A DNA stretch of 64,000 bases from Hyphomicrobiales bacterium (GCA_900470155.1 UBZT01000009.1:1013524-1077523); one strand, 5' to 3'. Counted from the stretch's first letter, positions 54,384 to 63,492 are shown. A program made the numbers and translations. The notes: generated from the sequence alone by a model not told the origin.

Positions 54384-55508
54384 TCAATCAGCCTTCCCGC
54401 TTACTTCCTCAGTTGCATCCATGAGCTTGATGCCATCCAGAAGACTATCGTCTCCCTCCCAGTGTTCATCGCCTGGAATCTTATACATCTCACGCCAATA
54501 CTTGACGCTTTCCCAGTCGACATTTTCCGCTTTGGTTGCCTCTTTGGCTGAGTGCTTAGCATCCTTTTTTTCGCTTGCGTTGAAGATTTCGAAAAGGTGC
54601 GAGGTGCCTGTCGAAACTCCCTTAAGGTCAGCAAATTGTTGAATTAACAGTATTAGGCCCGATACGCATTTAAAAGCGCTGTCGAAAGTTACTGCCCCGC
54701 CCTCGTGGGCAAAATCATTCCTAGCTTTCCGCGCGACGGCTAGCGTCTCATAGGCATCTTCTGAGATTATCTTGGCCAACGCCAAAAGCTCCAGCTTTGG
54801 CGCAACATTTCTCGTCGCTTTAAGGCCCTTCCTTCGCGTTTCCGTGCCGTAAACGTCTTGATTTCCAATCAAGAATTCGTCCCACACTTGCTGGATGACT
54901 TGCTCGCAGGCCACCCAGCCAAAGACTAGAGCGTTACGTGTTTCCGAGCGGCGCAGACTAGAATATGCTAACGAGAGGTATGCGGCGTTGAGCTTGGTCA
55001 AATGGATGAAGAGCTTCTGGCCCTCGGCATATGCATCCTCAACTTCCTTCTGAGTAATCCGCCTTGGAGATAGCAACGAAATATTTAGCTGGCCACCAGC
55101 GCCGCCTTCCTGGAGGGCATGACTGATTTGGGCCTCGGAGCCCAATGCGCGAGTGTATCTGAAGTAGCCGGATGATTTTAACTCACCAAATCCCATCATC
55201 CCTTGGGTTGATGCATCCAGTGCTAGCCCTCCCAGCATCATCGCAGCCTTGACGCCGTTGAAACAATCCATTGCAGCGTCGGGCGAAGAAACTGAGGGAG
55301 TTCGGGGGATTAGCATCGACCCATCGAAGCCAAAGCCCATGGGGCTCCCGCCTTCCAATCCAACATCTAAGAAGAAAGACACACGATGAAGCTTCAGCGG
55401 ACTATAGGTGCCGGAATTGACCTTCTCGATGTCGATGTCGAAGTCGTCATCTTCGCCTCGTGTAAAGAAATACAAAGGCGATGGTGCTGAGATAAGGACA
55501 GGAAACAA
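54384..55508 (-). CDS. Uncharacterised protein with C-terminal HEPN-like domain (374 aa)
   Basis: No named family recognised with certainty. The N-terminal 140 residues look globular beta/alpha (SPLKLHRVSFFLDVGLEGGSP). The C-terminal half is helical and resembles Apea-type HEPN proteins: NALVFGWVACEQVIQQVWDEFL, then LALAKIISEDAYETLAVARKARNDFAHEGGAV. Arg263-NDFA-His268 forms the R-x4-H active-site pattern. The start is uncertain: the open frame begins at a TTG (55508) with GGGTGAAAC before it, and no early ATG exists. Visibly AT-richer and with codon use unlike its neighbours. A lone gene on minus between two plus-strand operons; HEPN-type RNase function is inference. Confidence 0.65.
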   Translation of the reverse strand: MFPVLISAPSPLYFFTRGEDDDFDIDIEKVNSGTYSPLKLHRVSFFLDVGLEGGSPMGFGFDGSMLIPRTPSVSSPDAAMDCFNGVKAAMMLGGLALDASTQGMMGFGELKSSGYFRYTRALGSEAQISHALQEGGAGGQLNISLLSPRRITQKEVEDAYAEGQKLFIHLTKLNAAYLSLAYSSLRRSETRNALVFGWVACEQVIQQVWDEFLIGNQDVYGTETRRKGLKATRNVAPKLELLALAKIISEDAYETLAVARKARNDFAHEGGAVTFDSAFKCVSGLILLIQQFADLKGVSTGTSHLFEIFNASEKKDAKHSAKEATKAENVDWESVKYWREMYKIPGDEHWEGDDSLLDGIKLMDATEEVSGKAD

Positions 55509-55917
55509 GTTTCACCCGCTTGTTCAATTTGACAACCAACCCGACTTAATCACCCTTTCGGCAGGTTTGGGAAGGTCCTTCGCCTTCACCTTGTCTTCCC
55601 GCCGCTCCATTCCGCTTCCTCTCTAAACAGCCCGGGAACGTCAGTTATGCTGCGCATCGCTGCCGTTCTTCCAGAATGCAGCGAACGACCGCTTTCCGCC
55701 CGATGTAGACCTTCGAACGTGGCGCAATCAATGGCAGCTTTCAAGACACGGTTGAAAGAAGGCGAATTTCCGAGACGACGCGCAAGGCGGTCATCCGCAC
55801 GCCCTCCAAAGGCAGCTTCGGGCAAAAGGCAACCGTCAGGCACCTAACCCCACACCCCCCTTGATCCCGCCACCTTCTCCCGCCACTCTCCGCCCACCCA
55901 TCCGGAGACCCCGCACC
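55509..55917. other. 409-bp intergenic region, nothing recognised
   Basis: No convincing gene. Short open frames (for example 55647-55847) lack ribosome sites and look like chance or decayed sequence. The left part probably holds the promoter of the HEPN-like gene (TTGACA reads on plus near 55526 as TTTGACAACC, not on minus). The right part leads into the P1-family peptidase gene. Confidence 0.35.
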
Positions 55918-56916
55918 ATGACCCACGCGCCCCTCAACCTCGTGACCGATGTCGACGGTGTCTCCGTCGGCCATGCGACCGATCTGGAACTCGGGTCCGG
56001 CGTCACCGTCATCCTGTTCGATGAACCGGCGGTAGCCTCCGGCACCGTGCTCGGCGGCGCGCCCGGTGGACGGGATGTCAGCCTGCTCGATCCGTCGATG
56101 ACGGTGCAGCAGGTCGATGCCTTCGTGCTGTCGGGCGGCTCGGCCTTCGGGCTCGATGCGGCCGGGGGCGTGCAGTCGGGCTTGCGGTCCATCGGCCGCG
56201 GTTTTCCGGTTGGCCCGGTCAATATACCGATCGTGCCGCAGGCGATCCTGATGGATCTGCTCAACGGCGGCAACAAGGACTGGGGCCTGCATTCGCCCTA
56301 CCGGGACATGGGTTATGCCGCATTTGCCGCCTGCGCCAAGGGATCGTTCGAGCTTGGCACCGTCGGTGCCGGCGCCGGCGCCACCACCGCCAATTTCAAG
56401 GGCGGCATCGGCTCGGCCAGCGCCGTGTCGTCCGCGGGACATACGATTGGCGCGCTTGTTGCCGTCAACGCCATGGGTTCGGTGACGATAGGCGACGGTC
56501 CGCATTTCTGGGCGGCACCGTTTGAGGAAGACGATGAATTCGGCGGGCTCGGCCTACCAGTGGCGATCAGCGCTGCCGACCGCGCCATGGCCATCAAGGG
56601 CGTGCGGTTGACGGCCACCACCATCGGCGCCGTCGTCACCGACGCAGCCCTGAGCAAGGCCGAGTTACACCGGCTTTCGATCACCGCCCATGATGGGCTT
56701 GCCCGCGCCGTTCTGCCGGCGCATCTGCCGCTCGACGGCGACACTATCTTTACCGCCTCGACCGGCAGGCGGGTCGTGTCCGGCTCTGCCGACCTGATGG
56801 AACTCTGCCATCTCGCAACTTTGGTCACGGCCCGCGCGATAGCCCGCGGCGTGCATGCCGCAACGGCATTGCCTTATCCGGGCGCACAGGCCGCCTGGCG
56901 CGACCGCTGGGCGTGA
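55918..56916 (+). CDS. P1 family (S58/DmpA-like) peptidase (332 aa)
   Basis: N-terminal nucleophile-type aminopeptidase/amidase of the DmpA family (L-aminopeptidase D-amidase/D-esterase; related to 6-aminohexanoate oligomer hydrolase). It has VDGVSVGHATD, SGTVLGGAPGGRD, the FVLSGGSAFGLDAAGGV block, and GTVGAGAGATTANFKGGIGSAS. GNGAGATA-type and cleavage regions typical of the family are thus visible. The longer open frame is discounted; ATG 55918 matches the family N-terminus. It stands alone on plus between the HEPN-like gene and the MaoC-Pta gene. The substrate is probably small peptides or amides. Confidence 0.9.
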   Translation: MTHAPLNLVTDVDGVSVGHATDLELGSGVTVILFDEPAVASGTVLGGAPGGRDVSLLDPSMTVQQVDAFVLSGGSAFGLDAAGGVQSGLRSIGRGFPVGPVNIPIVPQAILMDLLNGGNKDWGLHSPYRDMGYAAFAACAKGSFELGTVGAGAGATTANFKGGIGSASAVSSAGHTIGALVAVNAMGSVTIGDGPHFWAAPFEEDDEFGGLGLPVAISAADRAMAIKGVRLTATTIGAVVTDAALSKAELHRLSITAHDGLARAVLPAHLPLDGDTIFTASTGRRVVSGSADLMELCHLATLVTARAIARGVHAATALPYPGAQAAWRDRWA

Positions 56917-57068
56917 GCCGGCAGCTTAGACTTTAGTCCCGGCGCATTTGCGATAAGTCAAAGACAGGCGCCAATACCGGCGGGATAGTGCCGCCATATT
57001 GCAACGCAACATTGCGACACGGCCGGGCAGACCGCATGATGATCCGCCAGGGACCGGGACGATTTCAG

Positions 57069-58466
57069 ATGGATGACATAGCCGACATGGAAAAACCGAT
57101 CCTCACCAACCGCACCTTCGAGGAACTGAAGGTCGGCGATAGCGCCGCCATGACACGCCTGATCGGCCCCGACGATATCGAACTCTTTGCCGCCCTCTCC
57201 GGCGACCACAATCCGGTTCCGCTTGGCCAGTCGCTGATCCCTGCCGGCATGGTATCGGCCGTGCTCGACACCCGCCTGCCCGGCCCCGGCACCGTCTATC
57301 TCGGCCAGGATCTGCAGTTCCAGAAATCGCTGGCTCCCGGCGACACGATCACCGCCACCGTTACCCTTGTCCAGAAGCAGGCCGACGGCCAGACGGTGAT
57401 ATTCGACACGCGCTGCGTCAACCAGCATGGCGAAACCGTGCTGGCCGGCCAGGCCCGCGTCAGGGCGCCGCAACGACGTGTCGTCTGGTCGGAAAATTCC
57501 ATTCCCGACGTCTCGCTGCAGCGCCATGATCGCTTCGACGCGATTGTCGCCGAAGCCAAGGCCCTGCCGATGCTGAGGACGGCGCTTGTCCATCCCTGCA
57601 CGCCGGATGTCATCGAAGCCGCCGTCGAGATCCGCGACGAGGGCCTGCTGGAGCCGATCCTGATCGGTCCCGAAGCCAAGATCCGTGCAGCGGCGGCCGA
57701 GGCCGGCATCTCGCTCGACGGCTTCGAGATCCTGTCGACCGAACACAGCCATGCGGCGGCAGCGCTGGCCATCGAGCTTGCCATTGCCGGCAAGGTCGGC
57801 TCGGTGATGAAAGGCAGCCTGCATTCCGACGAAATCCTCGGCGCGGTCGTTGCCGGCGGCTCGGGCATGCGCACCGAACGGCGCATCAGCCATGTCTATG
57901 TCATGGATGTGCCGGCCTATTCGAAGCTGCTGATCGTTACCGACGCCGCGATCAACATCGCCCCGACGCTCGACCAGAAACGTGACATCTGCCAGAATGC
58001 CGTGGATCTCATGCATATGCTCGGCGTCGCCAATCCCAAGGTGGCGGTGCTGGCAGCCGTGGAAACGGTCAATGACAAGATGCCGGCGACGCTGGATGCG
58101 GCAGCGCTCACCGTCATGGCGGCCCGCGGCCAGATCAGGGGTGCGCTGGTCGATGGACCGCTCGCCTTCGACAATGCCATCAGCATGGAGGCGGCGCGCA
58201 CCAAGGGCATCGTCTCACAGGTTGCCGGCGATGCCGACATCCTGCTGGTGCCGGATCTCGAAGCCGGCAATATGCTGGCCAAGCAGCTGCTCTATTTCGC
58301 CAATGCCGATGCGGCAGCGCTGGTGCTCGGCGCCCGCGTGCCGATCATCCTGACCAGCCGTTCCGACAGCCTGCGGGTGCGCATGACGTCTGCGGCGCTG
58401 GCCAAGCTCGTGGCGGCGAGACGCGCTGCCGTGCCAAAACCAGATCTGGGGCTGATCATTGCATGA
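57069..58466 (+). CDS. Bifunctional MaoC-like hydratase / phosphate acyltransferase (465 aa)
   Basis: N-terminal MaoC-like hotdog domain of about 145 residues (FEELKVGDSAAMTRLIGPDDIELFAALSGDHNPVP, with the Asp-His hydratase pair DHNP). It is fused to a phosphotransacetylase/phosphotransbutyrylase domain (HPCTPDVIEAAVEIRDEGLLEPILIGPEAKI; VMKGSLHSDEILGAVV; DAAINIAPTLDQKRDICQNAVDLM; SDSLRVRMTSAALAKLVA). It converts acyl-CoA to acyl phosphate and may hydrate an enoyl-CoA first. ATG 57069 is chosen (GGGACG upstream). Its stop overlaps the acetate kinase start. Confidence 0.93.
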   Translation: MDDIADMEKPILTNRTFEELKVGDSAAMTRLIGPDDIELFAALSGDHNPVPLGQSLIPAGMVSAVLDTRLPGPGTVYLGQDLQFQKSLAPGDTITATVTLVQKQADGQTVIFDTRCVNQHGETVLAGQARVRAPQRRVVWSENSIPDVSLQRHDRFDAIVAEAKALPMLRTALVHPCTPDVIEAAVEIRDEGLLEPILIGPEAKIRAAAAEAGISLDGFEILSTEHSHAAAALAIELAIAGKVGSVMKGSLHSDEILGAVVAGGSGMRTERRISHVYVMDVPAYSKLLIVTDAAINIAPTLDQKRDICQNAVDLMHMLGVANPKVAVLAAVETVNDKMPATLDAAALTVMAARGQIRGALVDGPLAFDNAISMEAARTKGIVSQVAGDADILLVPDLEAGNMLAKQLLYFANADAAALVLGARVPIILTSRSDSLRVRMTSAALAKLVAARRAAVPKPDLGLIIA

Positions 58467-59647
58467 GTGACAAACTGCTGCTGACATTCAATGCCGGTTC
58501 CTCGTCGGTGAAGATCGGCCTGTTTGTCCGCGAGAATGGCCGGGCGAGACGCATCGGCAAGGGCATGATCGACTTCCGCCACCAGCCGCTGACCTTTCAT
58601 CTGGTGGAGGGACCGCAGATCTTCAACGTGCCGCTCGTAGCGAAAAGCGATGACTTGCTGCACGATGTGCTGGAAGAAACCTTCGCATGGCTGGCCAGGC
58701 ACTATGATCTCGATGCCGTGACCGCCGCAGGCCACCGGGTGGTGCATGGTGGCGACCGCTTCGCCGATCCGGTGCTGGTCACCGACGAGAGCACGGCTGC
58801 CATCGCGGCGCTGATCCCGCTGGCGCCCCTGCACCAGCCGCAGAACATCAGGCTGATCCAGGCGATCCACGACCTGAGACCCTGCCTGCCGCAGACCGTG
58901 TCCTTCGACACCGCCTTTCATCGCAGCCAGAGCGAGACCGTGCAGCGCTTTGCTATCCCGCGCGAATGGTTCGACAAGGGCATCAAGCGCTACGGGTTTC
59001 ACGGCCTGTCCTATGCCTATATCGCGCGCGCCCTGAAGGCGCTGGAACCGGAACGCGCCGGCGGCAAAGCAGTTGTCGCCCATCTCGGCAGCGGCGCCAG
59101 CCTCTGCGCCATGGACAATGGCATCAGCCGCGACACCTCGATGGGTTTTTCCACCATTGATGGCGTGCCGATGGCAACCCGCAGCGGCGCCATCGATCCC
59201 GGCGTCTTCTTCCACCTCATCCATGGTCACGGCCTGACCGTCGATCAGGTCGAGACGATGATCTACCAGCAGTCCGGCCTGCTTGGCCTGTCCGGCATCA
59301 GTGCCGACAGCCGGGTGCTGCTGGAAAGCGACGCGCGGCAGGCCCGCGAGGCGATCGATGTCTTCACCTTCCGCATAGCCGGCGAAGTGGCGCGATTGTC
59401 GGCCACGCTCGGCGGCCTCGACACGCTTGTCTTCACCGCCGGCATCGGCGAGAACCAGCCGGCGATCCGCAAGGCGGTCTGCGAGCGGCTGGCCTTCTTC
59501 GGCGTGGCGATCGACACGCGCGCCAATGAGCAGAATTCAGCACTGATCTCGACGGCCTCCAGCCGCATCAAGGTCCGCGTCATCGCAACGGACGAGGAAC
59601 AGGTGATCGCCGACGATATGCTGTCCGTTCTCGATCGACAGCGTTGA
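58463..59647 (+). CDS. ackA: Acetate kinase (394 aa)
   Basis: Acylate kinase making ATP from acyl phosphate (ASKHA superfamily). It has LLTFNAGSSSVKIGLF, the catalytic region PQTVSFDTAFHRSQS, YGFHGLSYAYI, VAHLGSGASLCAMDNGISRDTSMGF, and TAGIGENQPAIRKAVCERL. ATGA overlap with the MaoC-Pta gene marks a two-gene acyl-CoA to acylate plus ATP module. Acetate is the default substrate; the MaoC fusion leaves room for longer acyl groups. Confidence 0.95.
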   Translation: MSDKLLLTFNAGSSSVKIGLFVRENGRARRIGKGMIDFRHQPLTFHLVEGPQIFNVPLVAKSDDLLHDVLEETFAWLARHYDLDAVTAAGHRVVHGGDRFADPVLVTDESTAAIAALIPLAPLHQPQNIRLIQAIHDLRPCLPQTVSFDTAFHRSQSETVQRFAIPREWFDKGIKRYGFHGLSYAYIARALKALEPERAGGKAVVAHLGSGASLCAMDNGISRDTSMGFSTIDGVPMATRSGAIDPGVFFHLIHGHGLTVDQVETMIYQQSGLLGLSGISADSRVLLESDARQAREAIDVFTFRIAGEVARLSATLGGLDTLVFTAGIGENQPAIRKAVCERLAFFGVAIDTRANEQNSALISTASSRIKVRVIATDEEQVIADDMLSVLDRQR

Positions 59648-59743
59648 GTTGTAATCGTTCGCGGCTGACAACAAACCGTCATGAAGCGCGCTTAGAGACG
59701 GGCCGACAATCGGGTCAAATCAGTCCACACGGGAGCACGCCAC

Positions 59744-60937
59744 ATGCTGCAGGAGATGAATGCAACGGGTGAGGCCGAGCGCCACGCGAACCGGACCGCC
59801 ATCATCATCACCAATGCCCGCGTCGTGCTGCCCGGCCATGTCATGCATGGCACGGTCATCGTCGAGGACGGCCTGATCACCGAGATCCACGAAGGCCCGT
59901 CGCGGCTGGAAGGCGCCATTGATTTTGCCGGCGACTACCTGCTGCCTGGCCTCGTCGATATCCACACGGACCATTTCGAAAAGCATATCTATCCGCGCGC
60001 CCATGTGCGCTGGGATTTCATGCGGGCTGCCCTTGCCCACGACGCCCAGATCATCGGCGGTGGCGTCACGACGGTCTTCGACAGCCTTTGCGTCGGCGCC
60101 ACCACCGACAATCCGCATCGCGCCGAAATCCTGACACCGATGATCGAGGCGCTGGAACAGGCAACGGCCGCCGGCATGCTGCGCGCCGAGCACCTGGTGC
60201 ATCTGCGCTGCGAGATCACCGATCCGGCGACGCCGGCGCTGACGGCCGCCAATATCGACCGCCCAATCGTCCGGGTCATGTCGGTGATGGAGCACCTGCC
60301 CGGCATCCGCCAGAGCCGCGACATCGACGCCTATGTCGCCCGTGCCGCCAAATCCACCGGCGAAAGCCCGGACCTGGTGCGCGAGAAGATCAAGGTCCTG
60401 GTCGCCGAAAAGGGCGAGATCGGCGCCACAATCCGTCCGGAAATCGTGGCGCTTGCCCGCTCCCGTGGCCTGCCGCTGATGAGCCATGACGACACCGATA
60501 TCGAACACATCGACGAAGCGCTGGCCGATGGCGTCAGCATTTCCGAATTCCCCTGCTCGATCGAAGCCGCACAAGCCGCCCGCGACAAGGGCCTCGGCAT
60601 CGTCGCCGGCGCACCGAACATTCTGCGCGGCGGCTCGCAGTCCGGCAATATCGCCGTGCGCGACCTGCTGGTTGCCGATCTCGTCGATATCCTGGCATCC
60701 GACTATGTGCCGCGTTCGCTGCTCGATGCGGCCTTCATGATCGCCGCCGATCCGGGCCTCAGCTACGACCTGCCGCGCGCGGTGGCCATGGTCACCCGGG
60801 CACCGGCTTTGGCCGGCGGGCTGAAGGATCGCGGCGAAATTTCGCTCGGCCTGCGCGCCGACCTGATCCGCACCGACCTGCATGACGGTCATCCGTTCCT
60901 GAAAGCCGCCTGGCGGTCGGGGCTGCGGGTGGCCTGA
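59744..60937 (+). CDS. phnM: PhnM-type alpha-D-ribose 1-methylphosphonate 5-triphosphate diphosphatase (397 aa)
   Basis: Amidohydrolase-superfamily enzyme of the C-P lyase pathway that removes pyrophosphate from the phosphonate-ribose triphosphate. Metal-site elements are LLPGLVDIHTDHFEKH (His-x-Asp-His), DNPHRAEIL, LVHLRCEITD, LMSHDDTDIEHI (His/Asp) and SDYVPRSLLDAAF. Length and the DIHTDHFEKH motif match PhnM rather than generic dihydroorotases. No other phn gene is visible here; it stands 96 bp after ackA and convergent to an ABC importer operon. Confidence 0.88.
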   Translation: MLQEMNATGEAERHANRTAIIITNARVVLPGHVMHGTVIVEDGLITEIHEGPSRLEGAIDFAGDYLLPGLVDIHTDHFEKHIYPRAHVRWDFMRAALAHDAQIIGGGVTTVFDSLCVGATTDNPHRAEILTPMIEALEQATAAGMLRAEHLVHLRCEITDPATPALTAANIDRPIVRVMSVMEHLPGIRQSRDIDAYVARAAKSTGESPDLVREKIKVLVAEKGEIGATIRPEIVALARSRGLPLMSHDDTDIEHIDEALADGVSISEFPCSIEAAQAARDKGLGIVAGAPNILRGGSQSGNIAVRDLLVADLVDILASDYVPRSLLDAAFMIAADPGLSYDLPRAVAMVTRAPALAGGLKDRGEISLGLRADLIRTDLHDGHPFLKAAWRSGLRVA

Positions 60938-60983
60938 GCCACCCAACTCGACCCGTCTGATCCAGGATCAAGTCGCACCCGTT

Positions 60984-61733
60984 TCAGTCGCGGCGAAAAC
61001 CCTCGCTGGCGGTCAGAAGCTGTCGCGTATAGTCGGTGGAAAAGTCACGGCTGCGTAGTTGCTCCGTCGACAGGGTTTCCACCACCTTGCCGGACTTCAT
61101 CACCACCAGCTTTTCGCACATATGGCTGATCACCGAGAGATCGTGGCTGACCATGACGAAGGTCAGGCCGCGATCCTTGCGCACCTGTTCGAGCAGGTTC
61201 AGGATCTCTGCCTGGATCGAGGCATCGAGCGCCGAGGTCGGCTCGTCAAGCAGCAGGATCTGCGGTTCGAGGATCAGCGCCCGGGCAATGGCGATGCGCT
61301 GGCGCTGGCCGCCCGACAGCTGGTGCGAAAAGCGGAAGCGGAAACCGCTGCCGAGGCCCACCTCGTCGAGCGCGCGCGCGATGCGCACCTCCGCATCCGG
61401 TATGCCATGGATCGCCAGCGGCTCGAGCAGCAGCCGATCGACCGTCTGGCGCGGATGCAGCGAGCCGTAGGGGTCCTGGAACACCATCTGGACGGTGCGG
61501 TAGAATTCGCGGTCGCGCTTGCGGCCGCTGTAGCTCCTGCCGCTCACAGTCAAGGTGCCCTCGTCGAACGGGTTCAGCCCGGCGACAGCGCGCAGAAGCG
61601 TCGATTTGCCTGAACCGGATTCGCCGACAATGCCGAAGGACTGGCCGGTCTCGACATCGAGGCTGACGGTATCAAGCGCACGAAAACCGTCGAAGCGCAC
61701 GATCATGTCACGGATGGAAAGGGACAGTTTCAT
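60984..61733 (-). CDS. Dpp/Nik-type ABC transporter ATP-binding protein, second ATPase (249 aa)
   Basis: DppF/NikE-like ATPase. Walker A is GESGSGKST, the Q-loop VFQDPYGSLHPRQTV, signature LSGGQRQR and Walker B LLLDEPTSALDAS. ATG 61733 (GGAAGC upstream) overlaps the stop of the preceding ATPase gene by 4 bp; the longer open frame upstream is discounted. It lacks the usual C-terminal oligopeptide extension of about 60 residues, making it short for the class. Last gene of the operon entering from the right. Confidence 0.94.
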   Translation of the reverse strand: MKLSLSIRDMIVRFDGFRALDTVSLDVETGQSFGIVGESGSGKSTLLRAVAGLNPFDEGTLTVSGRSYSGRKRDREFYRTVQMVFQDPYGSLHPRQTVDRLLLEPLAIHGIPDAEVRIARALDEVGLGSGFRFRFSHQLSGGQRQRIAIARALILEPQILLLDEPTSALDASIQAEILNLLEQVRKDRGLTFVMVSHDLSVISHMCEKLVVMKSGKVVETLSTEQLRSRDFSTDYTRQLLTASEGFRRD

Positions 61734-62563
61734 AGCTTCCACTCCGCCTGGCGCTCCAGCACCGGCAGCGGATGCCGGTCGGCCGCGATCTGGGGCAGAC
61801 AATTGAGGAGGCCTTGGGTGTAGGGATGTTTCGCCTCGGACAGTTTCGATGCCTCGATCTCCTCGACCACCTTGCCCGCATACATGACCAGGACACGGTC
61901 GCAGAAGGACGAGACGAGCCTGAGGTCGTGGCTGATGAAGATCAGCCCCATGCCGCGCTCGGACACCAGCTTGTCGAGAATGGCCAGCACTTCGAGCTGC
62001 ACGGTGACGTCGAGCGCCGATGTCGGCTCGTCGGCAATCAGCAGTTCCGGGCCGCAGACCAGCATCATCGCGATCATCACGCGCTGGCCCATGCCGCCGG
62101 AAACCTCGTGCGGGTAGAGATCAAAGACACGCTCCGGATCGCGGATCTGCACCGCTTCCAGCATGGCAAGCGCTCGGGCGCGCGCCTCGCTCCGCGAGAT
62201 CCGCTCGTGGGTCCGCAGCGTTTCCATGATCTGCCGGCCGATCGGCATGACCGGATTGAGGGAATATTTCGGATCCTGCAGGATCATCGCCAGCCGTTTG
62301 CCACGCAGGGTCCGACGCTGCGAGGCCGAGGCCTTGAGCAGATCGGTTTCGCCGAACGCGAGCCTGTCGGCGGTGATCAGGGCGTGACCCGGCGTCAGCC
62401 CCATGATGGCGCGGCCGGTCTGCGACTTGCCCGAGCCGGATTCGCCGACGATCCCAAGACGCTCCTTACCGAGGGTGAAATTTACCCCGCGCACCGCCTC
62501 GATGGTGCCGGTGCGGGTTGGAAAACTGACCCTCAGGTTTTCGACTGTCAGAAGCGGCGTCAT
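61730..62563 (-). CDS. Dpp/Nik-type ABC transporter ATP-binding protein, first ATPase (277 aa)
   Basis: DppD/NikD-like ATPase. Walker A is GESGSGKSQ (Gln replacing the usual Thr/Ser-Val position), the Q-loop LQDPKYSLNPVMPIG, signature VSGGMGQR (Gly for Arg) and Walker B LIADEPTSALDVT. The C-terminal KHPYTQGLLNCLPQI is the class extension. ATG 62563 with GGAGG upstream overlaps the permease stop by 4 bp. Confidence 0.94.
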   Translation of the reverse strand: MTPLLTVENLRVSFPTRTGTIEAVRGVNFTLGKERLGIVGESGSGKSQTGRAIMGLTPGHALITADRLAFGETDLLKASASQRRTLRGKRLAMILQDPKYSLNPVMPIGRQIMETLRTHERISRSEARARALAMLEAVQIRDPERVFDLYPHEVSGGMGQRVMIAMMLVCGPELLIADEPTSALDVTVQLEVLAILDKLVSERGMGLIFISHDLRLVSSFCDRVLVMYAGKVVEEIEASKLSEAKHPYTQGLLNCLPQIAADRHPLPVLERQAEWKL

Positions 62564-63492
62564 TGGCCGGCCTCCTTCGGATCGAGCGCATCGCGAAGCC
62601 CGTCGCCCAAAAGGTTGAAGCCGAGCGAGACGATCAGGATGGCAAAGCCCGGCATGGCGGCAACCCACCATTGGTCGAGGATGAAGCGGCGACCGGATGC
62701 GATCATCGCGCCCCATTCGGGAAGCGGCGGCTGGGCGCCGAGACCGAGGAAGCCGAGGCCGGCGGCCGTCAGGATGATGCCCGCCATGTCGAGCGTCACG
62801 CGCACGATCAGCGACGACATGCAGAGCGGAATGATGTGGAAGAGCACGATGCGCAGCGGCGAGGCTCCCATCAGCTTGACCGCCGAGATATAGTCGGAAT
62901 TGCGGAAGGTCATCGTTTCGGCGCGCGCGATGCGGGCATAGGGCGGCCAGGACGTGATCGCGATGGCGAGAACGGCATTCTCGATGCCGGGACCAAGCGC
63001 CGCAACAAGTGCCAGCGCCAGGACCAGTTTCGGAAAGGCGAGGAAGATGTCGGTGATGCGCATCAGCACCGCATCGACCCAGCCACCGGCATAACCGGCA
63101 ACGGTGCCGACGATCAGGCCGATCGGTGCGGCGATGATCGCGACCAGCGCGATGACGAACAGCGTCAGCCGCGAGCCATGGATCAGCCGCGACAGGATAT
63201 CGCGCCCCTGGTCATCGGTGCCGAGCAGGTATCCTTCGGTTCCCGGCGGCAGCAGGCGCGCATTGCGCAGGTCGCCCTGCACAGGCGAATGCGGCGCCAG
63301 AATATCGGCAAAGGCGGCAACAAACAGCAACGCGATCAGGATGGCGAGACCGAACAACGCCAGCCGGTTTTCGGAGAACCGCCGCCAGATCATGTAGAGG
63401 CGGCCGCAGCGGGCCTGCCAGCGCGACTGCGGCCGGTCGGAGAGAAGCCATTGGCGAAGGCTCGGTTTTGCCGTGAGATCGGATCCGGTCAT
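62560..63492 (-). CDS. Dpp/Nik-type ABC transporter permease, DppC/NikC-like (310 aa)
   Basis: An N-terminal helix (RLALFGLAILIALLFVAAFADIL) is followed by LLGTDDQGRDILSRLIHGSRLTLFV (hallmark GTDxxGRD), the EAA loop YISAVKLMGASPLRIVLFHIIPLCMS, and an ending GDGLRDALDPKEAGQ. It overlaps both neighbours by 4 bp (ATGA type). The substrate may be peptides, nickel or a glycoside; not resolvable. Confidence 0.94.
   Translation of the reverse strand: MTGSDLTAKPSLRQWLLSDRPQSRWQARCGRLYMIWRRFSENRLALFGLAILIALLFVAAFADILAPHSPVQGDLRNARLLPPGTEGYLLGTDDQGRDILSRLIHGSRLTLFVIALVAIIAAPIGLIVGTVAGYAGGWVDAVLMRITDIFLAFPKLVLALALVAALGPGIENAVLAIAITSWPPYARIARAETMTFRNSDYISAVKLMGASPLRIVLFHIIPLCMSSLIVRVTLDMAGIILTAAGLGFLGLGAQPPLPEWGAMIASGRRFILDQWWVAAMPGFAILIVSLGFNLLGDGLRDALDPKEAGQ

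Noticed and set aside
55647-55847. 66-residue open frame in the gap before the P1-family peptidase gene
   Set aside because: No ribosome site, no recognisable motif, and composition like non-coding DNA.
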